Source: Branchipolynoe longqiensis (lineage: Eukaryota; Annelida; Polychaeta; Phyllodocida; Polynoidae). From it: a DNA stretch of 64,000 bases. Positions 1 through 10,225 of this stretch are shown piece after piece. The stretch's first letter is position 1. Each line of letters starts with the position of its first letter. Made by a program: the position numbers and the translations under genes. The stretch is taken from assembly GCA_030323885.1 (NCBI GenBank), contig CM059187.1, forward strand, positions 124,610,737 through 124,674,736, written 5' to 3'. The notes beneath the pieces were generated by a model that worked only from the letters and a program-made list of their open reading frames with translations, searched no databases and was not told the origin of the DNA.

Positions 1-33
1 ATTTCTTGTCTACCTTTTTTTATAATATAAAAA

Positions 34-224
34 CAGTAAAACCTCTCTAACCGACCACCTCTACAGATCGACCACTCCCCTATATCGATCACTTTATTTG
101 GGTCCCAAATGATCGCCCATACAATACCATTGTAATGATTAAAAAAAATCCCTAAACCGACGACCTCCGTAAATGGACCATTTAAAGTCAGTCCCATGGT
201 TGGTCGATTTAGAGAGGATTTACT
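34..224. mobile_element. pogo/Tigger-like MITE
   Basis: The left end reads CAGTAAAACCTCTCTAACCG and the right end is its imperfect reverse complement (201-224), giving inverted repeats of about 25 bp. CAGT-AAACCTC termini are typical of pogo/Tigger elements, which duplicate TA. The TA duplication is not clean here. There is no coding capacity, so it is a non-autonomous copy. Confidence 0.6.
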
Positions 225-785
225 CTATGTATATATATAAAACACTTCAACACAGATGTAATATTTCATGGAGATAGCCCATCATGCAGTTCGAATTCAT
301 CACTCGGCCAATAGCGGCTGTCAGAATGCTGGCGAGCACTAACATCCGGGCAACGTAAACACTGCCCGGATGGGCTTGTTGCAGCTTCGCTGCGCACGCG
401 CACTCTGCACCGGTCTCGTCATGTTCCGCTGAAGACGGACAGAAATTGATCATATTGACACAGGCACTTGTGAACGAGGCATCTGTTTCCAGTGCAATTT
501 TCGAAGAAAAAATAAAAAAGGAAAACCCAACAGTAAGGCAACGAAAAGCATACTTTATTTCTCAGAATTTGGGTCAGTTGGCGATTGGAGAAGAATAAGT
601 TTAAAGAAATTTGGGGTAGTCACAGTTTTTAATAAAAGTTGTGTTTGCTCAGATAAATCTGTCATATAATTAACTGCAAATATGTTGCTAGGATGTAAAA
701 CCCAACAAACAACAATAAACATGCCGGTGCGGCGATTAACATTTGGTGCAACAAGGTTTTAATTTGTTTGTTTTTAATCTTTTCT
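225..785. other. non-coding stretch with one hairpin
   Basis: I see no gene here. Positions 343-352 and 363-372 form a perfect 10-bp hairpin (CATCCGGGCA / TGCCCGGATG). The rest is AT-rich. Confidence 0.5.
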
Positions 786-1010
786 TTAAAGTTCCATGGT
801 CCGATGGCATTTGAATTTGTTAGTTATATTTGAGATAAGTAGCTCAGGTTGACCAGTATATCCTAATATTCATTAGTCCTGAGTAACTTTGATGAAAAAA
901 TGGCTAATTTTGGAACAATTTGAGCTGAAAGAACCCAAAATAATTTCGACAAGCTTGCCAAAAGTCCTGTGGATATAACCCAGATGGTCATCTCGCAGTG
1001 ACCAGGTGAT
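786..1010 (+). repeat. MITE family M, 5' part
   Basis: It starts with the family's terminal motif (a variant of AAAGTTGCATAGTCCGATG) and keeps the 'gagataa...gttgacc...gtaactt' interior seen in fuller copies at 9371, 30647 and 51097. The 3' half is missing. Confidence 0.6.
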
Positions 1011-1136
1011 GTGAAATGACCTACTAATCCTGGAACCTGACAGGGCTGTAGCTAGGTATTTCTGTTTGGGTTTGAACATTTCTCTTTATCTCTTTCTTCT
1101 TCTTGATGTTTGTTTGTTTGCTTGTTGTGTTTTATG

Positions 1137-1405
1137 TCATGTCAGGATGGGTACCGACTTGGGACAGTGCGCACTCATGGCGACTTTATAGTGCTGCCCC
1201 ACTGGAAAACCAGGCCACCAGCACCATGACCTGATATCCCACCAGTCCTTGCCCTATCCTAATAATGAACAGCGCCAGGCTAGGAAGTGACAAGTACCAA
1301 TTTTTAAGTCACTGGTTTGACTCGACAAGGGTTCGAACCCACGACCCCACGATCTACCAAGACGGGAGACGGACGCTCTAATTCATTCGGCCATCCCGTC
1401 TGGTC
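1137..1405 (-). mobile_element. SINE family A
   Basis: This is a tRNA-derived SINE read on the minus strand. The tRNA-like head lies at about 1322-1405 with a B-box-like GGGTTCGAACCC (plus-strand reading), followed by the conserved body ending near the 'actttatagtgctgcccc' segment. The extreme 3' tail is lost. A SINE B copy abuts it directly on the head side. Confidence 0.8.
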
Positions 1406-1407
1406 CC

Positions 1408-1765
1408 TTTTCTTCTTGAAGATTTATACTGCCGATCATGGATAAGTCTGAATAGACTTGTTTTCACCATTAGACAGTTTGTCGAGAGAAAGCCCGAGCC
1501 TACAGTTTTACTAACACAAGGGATTCCCCCCCCCCCCCCCACCACATAGACATGGTATGAGAGCAACTGGCCTTTGATGACGCTGTAAGTTATACACAGC
1601 GGTGGAAATCCAAATTGGCAGAGGTGGGAGGGGTGCACAGGGAATCAAACCACTGACCTTCAGATTAGGAGTCTGACCTAGAAAAAAGTCAGACACTCTA
1701 ACCACTCCATCACAGAGAACACCTGGGAACGGATTGCACAGAGAACACCTGGGAACGGATTGGTG
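1408..1765 (-). mobile_element. SINE family B
   Basis: On the minus strand the head reads GTGGCGGAGTGGTTAGAGTG in better copies, a Ser/Leu-tRNA-like A box, with a B box near 1648. The tail ends in the 'cagtataaatcttcaagaa' segment. A C-run of about 14 bases (1528-1541) interrupts the body. A short duplication (acagagaacacctgggaacg) follows the head. Confidence 0.75.
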
Positions 1766-1954
1766 CCATAGGCCCAAGGCACTAAGGTTTTTAACCAAAT
1801 ATTATTTTGTAGAAAGGTTAATTTGATTCATATCTATCAAATTGACCAAGTAGCATCGGATATCCAACATCACATATACATCGGTATATGGTTGACATCG
1901 TCCCAATGGCAGAAATTTCAAAACCTCAAACTGTGCAACCACCCACCAAACTGC
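1766..1954. other. unassigned DNA
   Basis: No gene is visible. Part of it (about 1825-1875) recurs in the same orientation at 7197-7240 (GACCAAATAGCATTGGATAT-like), so it is itself repetitive. Confidence 0.4.
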
Positions 1955-2407
1955 ACATTCTATGATTCAGCTAGGCCTAAGCATTAATGGTTTGACGGGA
2001 TCCGCTGCAATTGCACAGGTTTCTGGGTTTAATGCTATGATTGCAGCAGCCGTTCTGGTCATGCATTAATAGTTCGATGTGATCCGCCGCAAATACAAAG
2101 GTTTCCGGTCCTAATGCTATGCTGTCAGCAGCCGTTCTGGTTGTGCCTATGCGTTATTGTTTGGACGGGATCCATCACATATGCGGCATTTCACAGCATA
2201 TGCATCGGAGGACGGCCTGGGGTCGTAGAACCATATCAGTTTCGACACTCACCTATGATGAACTGCACGCTCTGCGATTCCGAGCCGTCCGCCGGCGCAT
2301 ACGCTACAGTAAGGCTGCTGCCGTCATAGCGTCAAGCCCAGAACCTGGCGCATTTGCGATGGATCCCATCCAAGCATTAATGCATGACCAGAACAGTTGC
2401 TACCATT
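1955..2407. repeat. palindromic repeat P, left part
   Basis: It is built from units of about 90 bp containing 'gcagcagccgttctgg' and 'ggatccgc'. The first units are inverted relative to those at 6202-6302 and 6827-6985, so the whole forms a fold-back element that was later split by the 2408-6201 element and by a solo LTR. Confidence 0.6.
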
Positions 2408-2713
2408 GGTCGTAATGCGAAGCATTACGTTTGATGCGAGGGAAGGGAGAGACCCTCCCCCGCCGTTGTGGCGCTGCCTGCTCACCTCGGCCGAGCCCCG
2501 GCTCGCCCCCCCCCCCCTCTTTCACCCACCTTCTTTGTTCTGGCGCTCACGCCTCACCCGACGCCCGCTGCTCGCCACATCTCACCCTCCCCCGGGCCCT
2601 CAGCATTCGCACCTCACCGCCTGTCGCCCCTCCCTCCTCCCTTATAAGGCCGCCCGCCGGCTCTCCTCAGGCACTCACCTCCCTGCCGTCCTCCGCTACT
2701 CCTCACTTTTCCT
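2408..2713 (+). repeat. split direct repeat A1
   Basis: Same as 5557-5861 apart from one C in a poly-C run. It begins with a perfect 8-bp stem and 3-nt loop (2411-2429, CGTAATGCGAAGCATTACG). It also contains the TATA promoter. Confidence 0.85.
2643..2671 (+). promoter_or_regulatory. TATA box and likely start site in A1
   Basis: TATAAGG at 2643-2649 is followed about 26 bp later by CTCAGGCA (about 2665-2672), an initiator-like match. The gag ATG lies about 95 bp downstream at 2763. The same promoter recurs in A2. Confidence 0.55.
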
Positions 2714-2762
2714 GTTTGGGCCTACACCTCGGACCGCTGACGCACACCAGCATCCACCAACC

Positions 2763-3960
2763 ATGCCTCAAGGGAAAGGACGAGGACGGAAGGGCTCCCG
2801 GGCCGCCCCCCGGACCCCGGGGCCCTCTACGTCGCCCGGGAGGGTCGAGTCACCATCACCCGTCTCGGTCTCCCCCCCGGCGCCCTCGGACCTTTCCTCG
2901 GGCGCCGAGACCTCCTCAGTGCTGGAGGCTATCCAGCGCATGCAGCTGGAGCACCGGCAGGCCAACGAGGAGCACCGGCAGGCCAACACCGAGCACCGGC
3001 AGGCCACTGCTGACCTCCACGCCCGGATCGACCACATCAGCGCCAACGGGACCCGGCCCGCGCCAGAGGCGCCCCCGCCGGCCGCACCAACGCCTCGGGC
3101 ACCTGCCACCGCCGCGGCCCGACCCGCCGCCGCCCCCCCAGGCGGCCCTCCCCGGAACGACACACGCGGAGTACGGGAGGTACCGCCACATCTTGCCCCA
3201 ACTGCAGCCCTGCACATCGCCGGCCTACCAGGGGGAGGAGACCCGCCACAACCCCGCCTCCACGGCCGACGCCGTCAGGGAAATCCTGGCATCCGCCGAG
3301 GCGCGGCATTCAACCAGACGCCAAGGCATCCCATCCAACTACATCTTCCCCTCCGATCTGGTGAGGCGAGGTCCCGAGAAGACGCCAGTGAAGAGGGGGG
3401 AGGCGACCAAGGACGAATACGCCCTCGCCCTCCTCACCCTCATCGACCACCCGGATTTCCCCGCCCACTCCGCCCCGGGACTCCACCATCATATCCTATC
3501 TATCTGTCGTGATAACCTCCTCTATCCCTGGACGACCGTCCGCCACTATTCTGAGGCGGTCTTTACCGCGATCGCGGACGGTACCCTCCCCCATGGCTGG
3601 CACGACCCAGTGGCCATAAACCTCCTCAGACTGGAGTCCCTCGCCATGCCTCCCCACTCCACCACCACCCAACTCCCCTCCCTCGACCCTGCAATGCCCC
3701 GCCCCCAGTTCCGCGGCCACACCGACACACGCGTGGCCTACAGCAAGGAGACCCACGGCCCACTCTGTTATGCCTGGAACCGGGACCCCAACTCCTGCAC
3801 CCACGCAGCCCCGGGGGAGGTCCACGGCCAGGGGGTCTCCAGACAGCTCCACGCATGCGCATACTGCGCCAATGTCCGGAGGGTACTAACCAGGCACAGC
3901 GAGGACGCCTGCCTGGCCAAGCGCGCCCGGGCAGCGGCTCCCGCCTCGCCGGATTTTTGA
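2763..3960 (+). CDS. gag-like protein (frame change near 3133-3139)
   Basis: The start is the ATG at 2763 (ACCATGC context) just after the A1 promoter. The N-terminal part is basic and Pro/Ser-rich, then a short heptad-like segment rich in EHRQAN repeats (about residues 60-90) suggests a coiled coil, then a Pro/Ala linker. The conserved second half lies in the +1 frame. It has a core around GIPSNYIF...DEYALALLTLIDHPDF and a Cys/His cluster (CYAWNRDPNSCTH ... HACAYCANV ... DACLAKR), the layout I know from gag proteins of Ngaro-type elements. The two frames overlap at a run of seven C's (3133-3139). This could be sequencing error, a disabling mutation or programmed slippage. Stop at 3958-3960. 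Confidence 0.65.
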
Positions 3961-4059
3961 GGAGCCGGCACCTCCAGCCCGGCACGGAGGCCCCAGACCG
4001 GCCCACCCACCCTATCAAAGCCGCCCACCACACTGCTACCAGCCCTCCGGACACCACCG

Positions 4060-4790
4060 CCCACCCGCCCGAGGCGCGGCCTGCCCGCAGCCTCGGCGCC
4101 GCCGTTCCCTCCGGCAACCACCCCCGCCTCGGGCCCCAGCGCCCCCTCAGTAAGGCTCCCATCGCCGCCCGGCGCCAGTCGCCCGTCACCCTCGACCCAG
4201 ACGTCCACCTCGACCCAGGCGAAACCGCCTTCCTCTGCCCCCCTGACCCCACCGACCCCCCCACCGACCCGCCCCACGACCCCCCCCCCCCACCGCCCGC
4301 GATTTCGCCGCCCCCCTAGCCCGCCCCCGCCGCACCTCCTCCCCCGACCCCCGCCCTGACCGCCACCTCGGCACTACCAACCTCATCGGCAACCACCGCC
4401 CAGTCGGGCCCCAGCGGCCCCTCAGTAAGGCTCTCACCACCGCCGCCCACCGCCACCAGCCCGCCACGGACCACAGCCCAGCCCAGCCCAGTTTGCCCGA
4501 GGCGCGGCCCGACCGCCGCCTCGGCACTGCCGACCTCATCGGCAACCACCTCCAAGTCGGGCCCCAGCGCCCCCTCAGGAAGGCTCTCATCGCCGACCAG
4601 CGCCATTCGCCCATCACAGAACACAGCCCAGCCCAGCCCAGTTTGCCCGAGGCGCGGCCTGACCGCCGCCTCGGCACCGCCGACCTCATCGGCAACCACA
4701 TCCCTGTCGGGCCCCAGCGCCCCCTCAGTAAGGCTCTCATCGCCGCCCGGCGCCAGTCGCCCATCACGGACCACAGCCCAGCCCAGTTTC
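4060..4790 (+). repeat. four ~150-bp GC-rich tandem units
   Basis: Units begin with 'cccgaggcgcggcc' and contain 'gggccccagcg(c/g)cccctcag'. Two neighbours start at 4491 and 4641 (period 150), with more diverged copies near 4066 and 4345. They are followed (4790-4870) by short repeats of 'cacagcccagcccag'. Long open frames exist on both strands because the units lack stops. I do not treat them as genes. They sit where an autonomous element would carry its polymerase. Confidence 0.7.
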
Positions 4791-5259
4791 ACGAGGAACC
4801 CTCAGGCCACAGCCCAGCCCAGCCTCAGGAGGAACCCTCAGACCACAGCCCAGCCCAGCCTCACGGAGAACCCTCCTCCGATGGTACAGCCGCCGACCAC
4901 GACACCACCGTCATCAACCCGCCCGACCCGACCCCGACCCCCGTCCCACCCAGCCCTGAGGACTTCGCCGGCCGACCTCCTCACCCGACCCCTCCAAGGG
5001 GCGGGCCTCCTCTATTTTTGGCCGCCCGCCCCTTGTCGACCTACTCCCCGGACACCCCCGCCCACACAGGGAACCCCCACCTCGCACCTCACACCACAGA
5101 CCACACAGCCCAGCCTCACGAGGGACCCTCCCCAGACAGCCCAGCCGCCGACCTCACGGCACCGCCCTCACGACCCTCCTCTCACCCAGATCTCCGGCCC
5201 CCACCTCGGGCGCCCCGTGCCCCCGCCTCGGGCGCGCCTCGAGCCCTCTCCTACTATTT

Positions 5260-5556
5260 GGTGGAGGGCTCCTCGGCACCCCCTCACTCCACTGACAATT
5301 AACCTCACCACCGGACTTCCTTACTCTCTCCTGCTCCTTATGAGCCTCTCTGCTCCTTCCTGGGAGCCCTCTCATTACTCGGTCACCTTGACCTTGTTAT
5401 TTACCACTGTGCATTTCCCCTTATTTTCTATGTACCTGTACATTTACCACTGCATATTATTCATTGATTCCATGTACCTAACATGTTTCCGCTGAGGCGT
5501 GTAATAAACGCGCCTTTCTTCCACCCCCGCCTTGGTTTTCTTCCTTCTCGCGCATC
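5260..5556 (+). repeat. split direct repeat B1
   Basis: Identical by eye to 5905-6201. It carries AATAAA at 5503-5508, flanked by GGCG/CGCC half-palindromes, a likely polyadenylation signal. It ends CTCGCGCATC and abuts A2 directly. Confidence 0.85.
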
Positions 5557-5861
5557 GGTCGTAATGCGAAGCATTACGTTTGATGCGAGGGAAGGGAGAG
5601 ACCCTCCCCCGCCGTTGTGGCGCTGCCTGCTCACCTCGGCCGAGCCCCGGCTCGCCCCCCCCCCCTCTTTCACCCACCTTCTTTGTTCTGGCGCTCACGC
5701 CTCACCCGACGCCCGCTGCTCGCCACATCTCACCCTCCCCCGGGCCCTCAGCATTCGCACCTCACCGCCTGTCGCCCCTCCCTCCTCCCTTATAAGGCCG
5801 CCCGCCGGCTCTCCTCAGGCACTCACCTCCCTGCCGTCCTCCGCTACTCCTCACTTTTCCT
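5557..5861 (+). repeat. split direct repeat A2
   Basis: Second copy of A1, including the terminal hairpin and the TATAAGG promoter. It is joined without spacer to B1. Confidence 0.85.
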
Positions 5862-5904
5862 CCGCCCACCCACCCTACACTCACCTAACCTACTCACTCC
5901 CGAG

Positions 5905-6201
5905 GGTGGAGGGCTCCTCGGCACCCCCTCACTCCACTGACAATTAACCTCACCACCGGACTTCCTTACTCTCTCCTGCTCCTTATGAGCCTCTCTGCTC
6001 CTTCCTGGGAGCCCTCTCATTACTCGGTCACCTTGACCTTGTTATTTACCACTGTGCATTTCCCCTTATTTTCTATGTACCTGTACATTTACCACTGCAT
6101 ATTATTCATTGATTCCATGTACCTAACATGTTTCCGCTGAGGCGTGTAATAAACGCGCCTTTCTTCCACCCCCGCCTTGGTTTTCTTCCTTCTCGCGCAT
6201 C
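5905..6201 (+). repeat. split direct repeat B2
   Basis: Second copy of B1, with AATAAA at 6148-6153. It forms the 3' end of the element, immediately followed by resumed repeat P sequence. Confidence 0.85.
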
Positions 6202-6302
6202 ATAGCATTAAAACTGGAGATCTGCGCATCTGCAGCGGATCCCGTCAAGCCATTAATGCTCAGGTCCGGCTGGATCATAGAATATGGCTGCTGCCATCAT
6301 AG
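6202..6302. repeat. palindromic repeat P, middle part
   Basis: It resumes the repeat interrupted at 2407 ('gctaccat / catagcatta', compared with 'gctgccatcatagtg' elsewhere in the family), so the pre-insertion sequence can be read across the 3.8-kb insert. Confidence 0.6.
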
Positions 6303-6826
6303 TGTAAAATATTCCGATAATGATGCATTGGTGGGGGAATGCAAATGCTCTATTTATGAAACAGGTATATAGGGCCAGGTGCATAAATGTGTTTATGTAG
6401 TTGCTGGTGGTACTTGATTGATTGGTAAATAGACATTGTGGTGCTAGTAAGATAGTGTATAAGGGGCACTCAGAGCCCTACCCACTACCCCCTCCCCCGT
6501 CTGCTAGTCAGGGATCACCACACACTAAGCTCAAGGCAGGTGGTGGCCAGGGGAGCCACACCGCTTGGTGGTGGTGGGCACCTATGTAACCATGGGGACT
6601 AGAAATGCTTGTTTCTCATTGGTAGAGCTAGAAATGCTTGTTTCTCATTGGGAGAATGGGGTGAGGTGATACACTATACTGGATCCATGTACCATATGAA
6701 TAATAAACCTGAGGGCTTGGCTCTCTCTCTTCTTTCGATTTTTATACTCTTCCTTTCTCTTTTTGCCTGTATTGATTTCACTATAGCCTGCCTACACAAC
6801 CACAGATTCCAGCTGTGGACTTTACA
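6303..6826 (+). mobile_element. solo LTR
   Basis: It starts TGTAAAATATTC and ends GGACTTTACA (TG...CA ends). It is flanked by ATAG on both sides (6299-6302 and 6827-6830). It contains TATAAG at about 6458 and AATAAA at 6702. A second copy lies inverted at 60803-61328. No internal coding region adjoins either copy. Confidence 0.8.
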
Positions 6827-6985
6827 ATAGCATTAAGTACAGAACCCGGCGGATTTGCGATGGATCCCGTCCAAACGATAACGCATAGGCACAACCAGAA
6901 CGGCTGCTGCCATCACAGGATTATAACCGGGAACCTGTGTATTTGCAGCGGATCCCATCAAACTATTAATGCTCAGGCCCAGCTG
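6827..6985. repeat. palindromic repeat P, right part
   Basis: The reverse complement of the left end of the P block (about 1955-2050), sharing 'ccagaacggctgctgc' and 'gcagcggatccc'. The two ends make the element a long fold-back. Confidence 0.6.
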
Positions 6986-7442
6986 ATGTGGCCAGCATCG
7001 AATGGTTACTGTATTAGCTAATACAAAAGATCTGAAAGTCAAAAACTTTCAAATGCACATATCTCACTCCATATGGTTCACTCCTTTTTACATTCAATAA
7101 CAAAAAAACATTTCCCTTTTATATACAGTGTAACTGACAAATTTCAAACGGATGCATTCTCACATACATTAGAATTTAAATTACCCAAATTGATGAATTA
7201 TATTGATAGAATTGACCAAATAGCATTGGATATCCAACATAGAGGGGGGGCAACATCCACCTCATTTCCCCTTCCCCTCTATGGCCCTGCACAGTAGGCC
7301 TACTTGGTTGGGGGGAGGCTAATGAGGTTACGAGATTGGCCTAATTGGTTAATGGCCTCCCTGCATAATGGGTGTTTCAAAGTGAATGTCCAAAGGGGTG
7401 AGGTTATATATTCACTGGTTATTCTGTACATGCTGTCCCAAA
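6986..7442. other. AT-rich non-coding stretch
   Basis: No gene is seen. 7197-7240 echoes 1825-1875 in direct orientation. Confidence 0.4.
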
Positions 7443-7556
7443 TCATTAGCTAATACACCAGTATCTAAGTTGGATATATAGGATCAAATGTAAGTAGTTG
7501 TTTTAATTTTGACAAAATTATACTTCATCGGACCATGCAACTTTAAAATTGTTACT
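7443..7556 (+). repeat. MITE family M, 3' fragment
   Basis: Contains the family's 'accagtatctaagttggata...ggatcaaat' segment and the terminal 'catcggaccatgcaacttt'. Confidence 0.6.
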
Positions 7557-8024
7557 ATGAAAGGAGTTGGGCGGGACTCAAAATTGGCATGGCAATGCCT
7601 GAGAAACAAATAGGTTTTTCTTTGTTTGGCCTCACATACTGGCAAATTTATTTATAATTAATTCCTTTCACTTTTTTTTTTGCTCGTCCAAAAATATAAA
7701 GAAATAGTTCTTAGAGATGATTAATTCAATCGTCTATAATGAAAAAAACCCATTAAATCACTGAATAGCGCAATCCACCAGGATATTTATTTATCGTTAT
7801 TAAGAATAATTAAGAGTAAATGAACTTAGATATATATTTCTTTCTTTTTAAAACAACAGTTCTCGGTGAGTTATTTATAGCCTTATCTACCAAATGCATG
7901 TAGGCCCAATCTGTATCGGTAGCTAATTATCCTGCCAATACAAAACAATTGACAAAAATTATGCATGTTCATAAAACACTCCCCATGTGATGATAATGAA
8001 ATAGTAATGAACCATACGTTACTA
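7557..8024. other. AT-rich non-coding stretch
   Basis: I see no gene or recognisable element. Confidence 0.4.
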
Positions 8025-8216
8025 ATAGACCCTTTCCACAGAGCATGCGCACTCAGCTGCTACCCACATTACTTCATACCTATGCCATAAGTGGGCAGGT
8101 TCGTAGTGGAAACTGTATATAAGACCTTTCCCACAATGCCTGCTTCAATGAGCTGCTAAGCACAACACTAGTTAGTTCCGCCACTGTCGTTAGAGGGCGG
8201 GTTGGTAGTGGAAATC
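8025..8216. repeat. two tandem ~95-bp units
   Basis: Each unit runs from 'agacc(c)tttccca' to 'gtagtggaaa' and contains 'gagctgctaa/ctcagctgctac'. A fragment recurs inverted at about 12305-12362. Confidence 0.5.
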
Positions 8217-9370
8217 GTCAATTGTCTATGTTACTTAGTTATATCTATAATTCACGACACGACAACGGTAACTAGGACGTAACTTCACCGCATCTGCAGC
8301 ACTAACAATATCTAGGCCAAGTAACTGGGACATAATTACTTGTTTGATGCTGTAACTATAGCTCCCAGAATTATCATCATATCAGCCAACACTACACCAA
8401 ATCACTTTCAAATCCTGGTTCAAGCGAGCAAGTCAAACTTAACTACCAATCTCAAAAAGCCCCCCTCCCACAAAACAACACCACCAAAACACACAAACCA
8501 AACAACACAACAACCACCAACCCAAAACCACCAAAAAAACAACACCAACCACCCCACAAAACACCTTACTTACTGCAGGATCTATTTATTGATATATGAG
8601 GGCCGAGTATCAAAAATCCACCTGTGAAATTTTGCACTGTTTGGGACATACATTATTGATAGTGAATAAAGGAGCATTAAAAACCTATGTGAGTGTGTCC
8701 GTGTGTGTGTGTATGCTGCCTTCACACATAAAAAGACCTATATTTTAACGGCATAATATTTATTGTAAATTATTAAAAATTGAAAATTCTCAACTGTAAA
8801 AGATTTAAAGTCTGTAATAATGTGTTACACCACTGTTACCATATCTTGTCGTGACTTAGAATTAGAAACAAAAACATCGATACTGCTAGAGGAAAAGAGC
8901 ATGAACCCCAGGGAAAGTCTCACCCTTTCCCTTGATTAAATGTATATTTAATGTCCCGTTCATATTTTGGCTAACCTAGGTGAGACTATATCACCGTTGA
9001 ACCAAATGACGACAATTGCTCCCATATAAAGGTAATTGCGAATAAACACAGTTCACAGATGCATTATGTACTGCATAATTCATCCCACTAATATAAATAC
9101 CTAAATCCCTTCCCTGTATATATGACACCTTTATGGCTGGTGTATATGACGACTATTTTATCTACTTCATCACACTGAAGCTTCTTCTAGGCGAGTCGCA
9201 ACGCAGCACCAATAAGTAAATCCAATCAGAATCTGGATAACTGAGCTGTGACCTCGGATGTTAAATTCATCCTTCAACAGGTATTACAATAGGTAGCCTA
9301 ATGAGTACTCATTGCATTTAATATAACTAGTTTTGATATATAATATGTGCACGATAGATATTTCCTTACA
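8217..9370. other. non-coding stretch
   Basis: No gene is supported. 8455-8565 is a CA-rich, G-poor low-complexity run. 8690-8712 is a short GT repeat. Confidence 0.4.
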
Positions 9371-9716
9371 GTTGCATAGTCCAATGGTTTTGAGTTTTTG
9401 GCATTTACTGAGATAAATACTTTAGGTTGACCGATATATTATACCTTACCATTCTGCTTAGAGTAACTTTAACTTAAAATCCCTACCTTGGAAGATATTT
9501 GAAGTGTAAACATGCCTAAATTAAATTTGGCGTGGTTGTCAAAACTCTGACCCCATAGGCTTGAGCAATAACAGGGTTATTAAATTGACTTAGTATGTCG
9601 TTCTATGCAGCAACAAATGCTTAGTACGTAACTAGTATCTAAGTTAGATAGATCAAATCTGGATAGGTTTTTAGTTTTGAAAATTTGAAGCTTTCGTCGA
9701 ACTATGCAGCTATAAC
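9371..9716 (+). mobile_element. MITE family M, near full length
   Basis: About 346 bp bounded by inverted ends 'agttgcatagtccaatgg' and 'cgaactatgcagct'. The interior matches the copies at 30647 and 51097. There is no coding capacity. Confidence 0.65.
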
Positions 9717-9950
9717 ATTAAACGTATATATTGATATAAAATCTTTTTAACCTATATATTCAGAGAAAGAGAAACGCGGGAAGTGGAAGACGAATTGCGT
9801 CCGATAACAACAAAATTAAAGAGAGAGAAAGAAGCTGAAATCGAACTTTTCCGTGGATTGAAAATCAACAAAATACAAAAAGGAAAAAGAAAAATTAGCG
9901 AAAACATGGTGGTCTTCTCTCATATCTTTGTAACTAAAACCAACAACATG
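9717..9950. other. unassigned DNA
   Basis: A lysine-rich open frame here (9783 onward) runs straight into SINE sequence, so I do not call a gene. Confidence 0.4.
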
Positions 9951-10190
9951 CCATCACCTCTGCTAATTTGGATTTCCACTGTGGTGTGTATAACTTACAG
10001 CGTCATCAAAGGCCAGTTACTCTCATACCATGTCTATGTGGTGTAGGAAGTTAAAAATCGGTTGGGTCGGGAAAAGTGAAGGCTCTGGCTTTCTATCGAC
10101 CAACTGTCTAATGGTGAAAACAAGTCTGAATTATTCAGACTTATCCATGATAGGCAGTATAAATCTTCAAGAAAGAACAAAACGGGGAAA
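9951..10190 (+). mobile_element. SINE family B, headless
   Basis: It begins after the tRNA head at 'cctctgctaatttggatttcc' and runs to the 'cagtataaatcttcaagaa' end. It sits just downstream of exon 2 of the host gene, which lies on the other strand. Confidence 0.7.
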
Positions 10191-10225
10191 AAAACCCATA
10201 GGGGTGTCAATGAGGAGCAGCTCAC

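Larger units (their letters stand above)
2408..6201 (+). mobile_element. gag-only retroelement with split direct repeats (Ngaro/PAT-like)
   Basis: Architecture read directly: A1 (2408-2713), body, B1 (5260-5556), A2 (5557-5861), 43-bp spacer, B2 (5905-6201). A1 and A2 differ only in the length of a C run, and B1 and B2 look identical. An A1-body-B1A2-B2 layout is the hallmark of PAT/Ngaro-type tyrosine-recombinase retrotransposons. The body encodes a gag-like protein with a Cys/His knuckle, then a proline-rich 150-bp repeat block. I find no reverse transcriptase, RNase H or recombinase, so it is probably non-autonomous. There is no target duplication, as expected for this class. It is much more GC-rich than its surroundings. 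The near-identity of the repeats argues for recent insertion. Confidence 0.75.

Noticed and set aside
3626..4792. Long Trp/Gly/Arg-rich frames on minus in the GC-rich element
   Set aside because: Antisense shadow of GC-rich sense-strand sequence. The sense strand carries the gag-like motifs.
2408..6201. Conventional LTR retrotransposon
   Set aside because: The direct repeats are split (A and B separated at the 5' side, adjacent at the 3' side), with no target duplication, no primer-binding site and no pol.
9783..10046. Lysine-rich small protein on plus
   Set aside because: The frame runs into SINE B sequence and has no conserved features.
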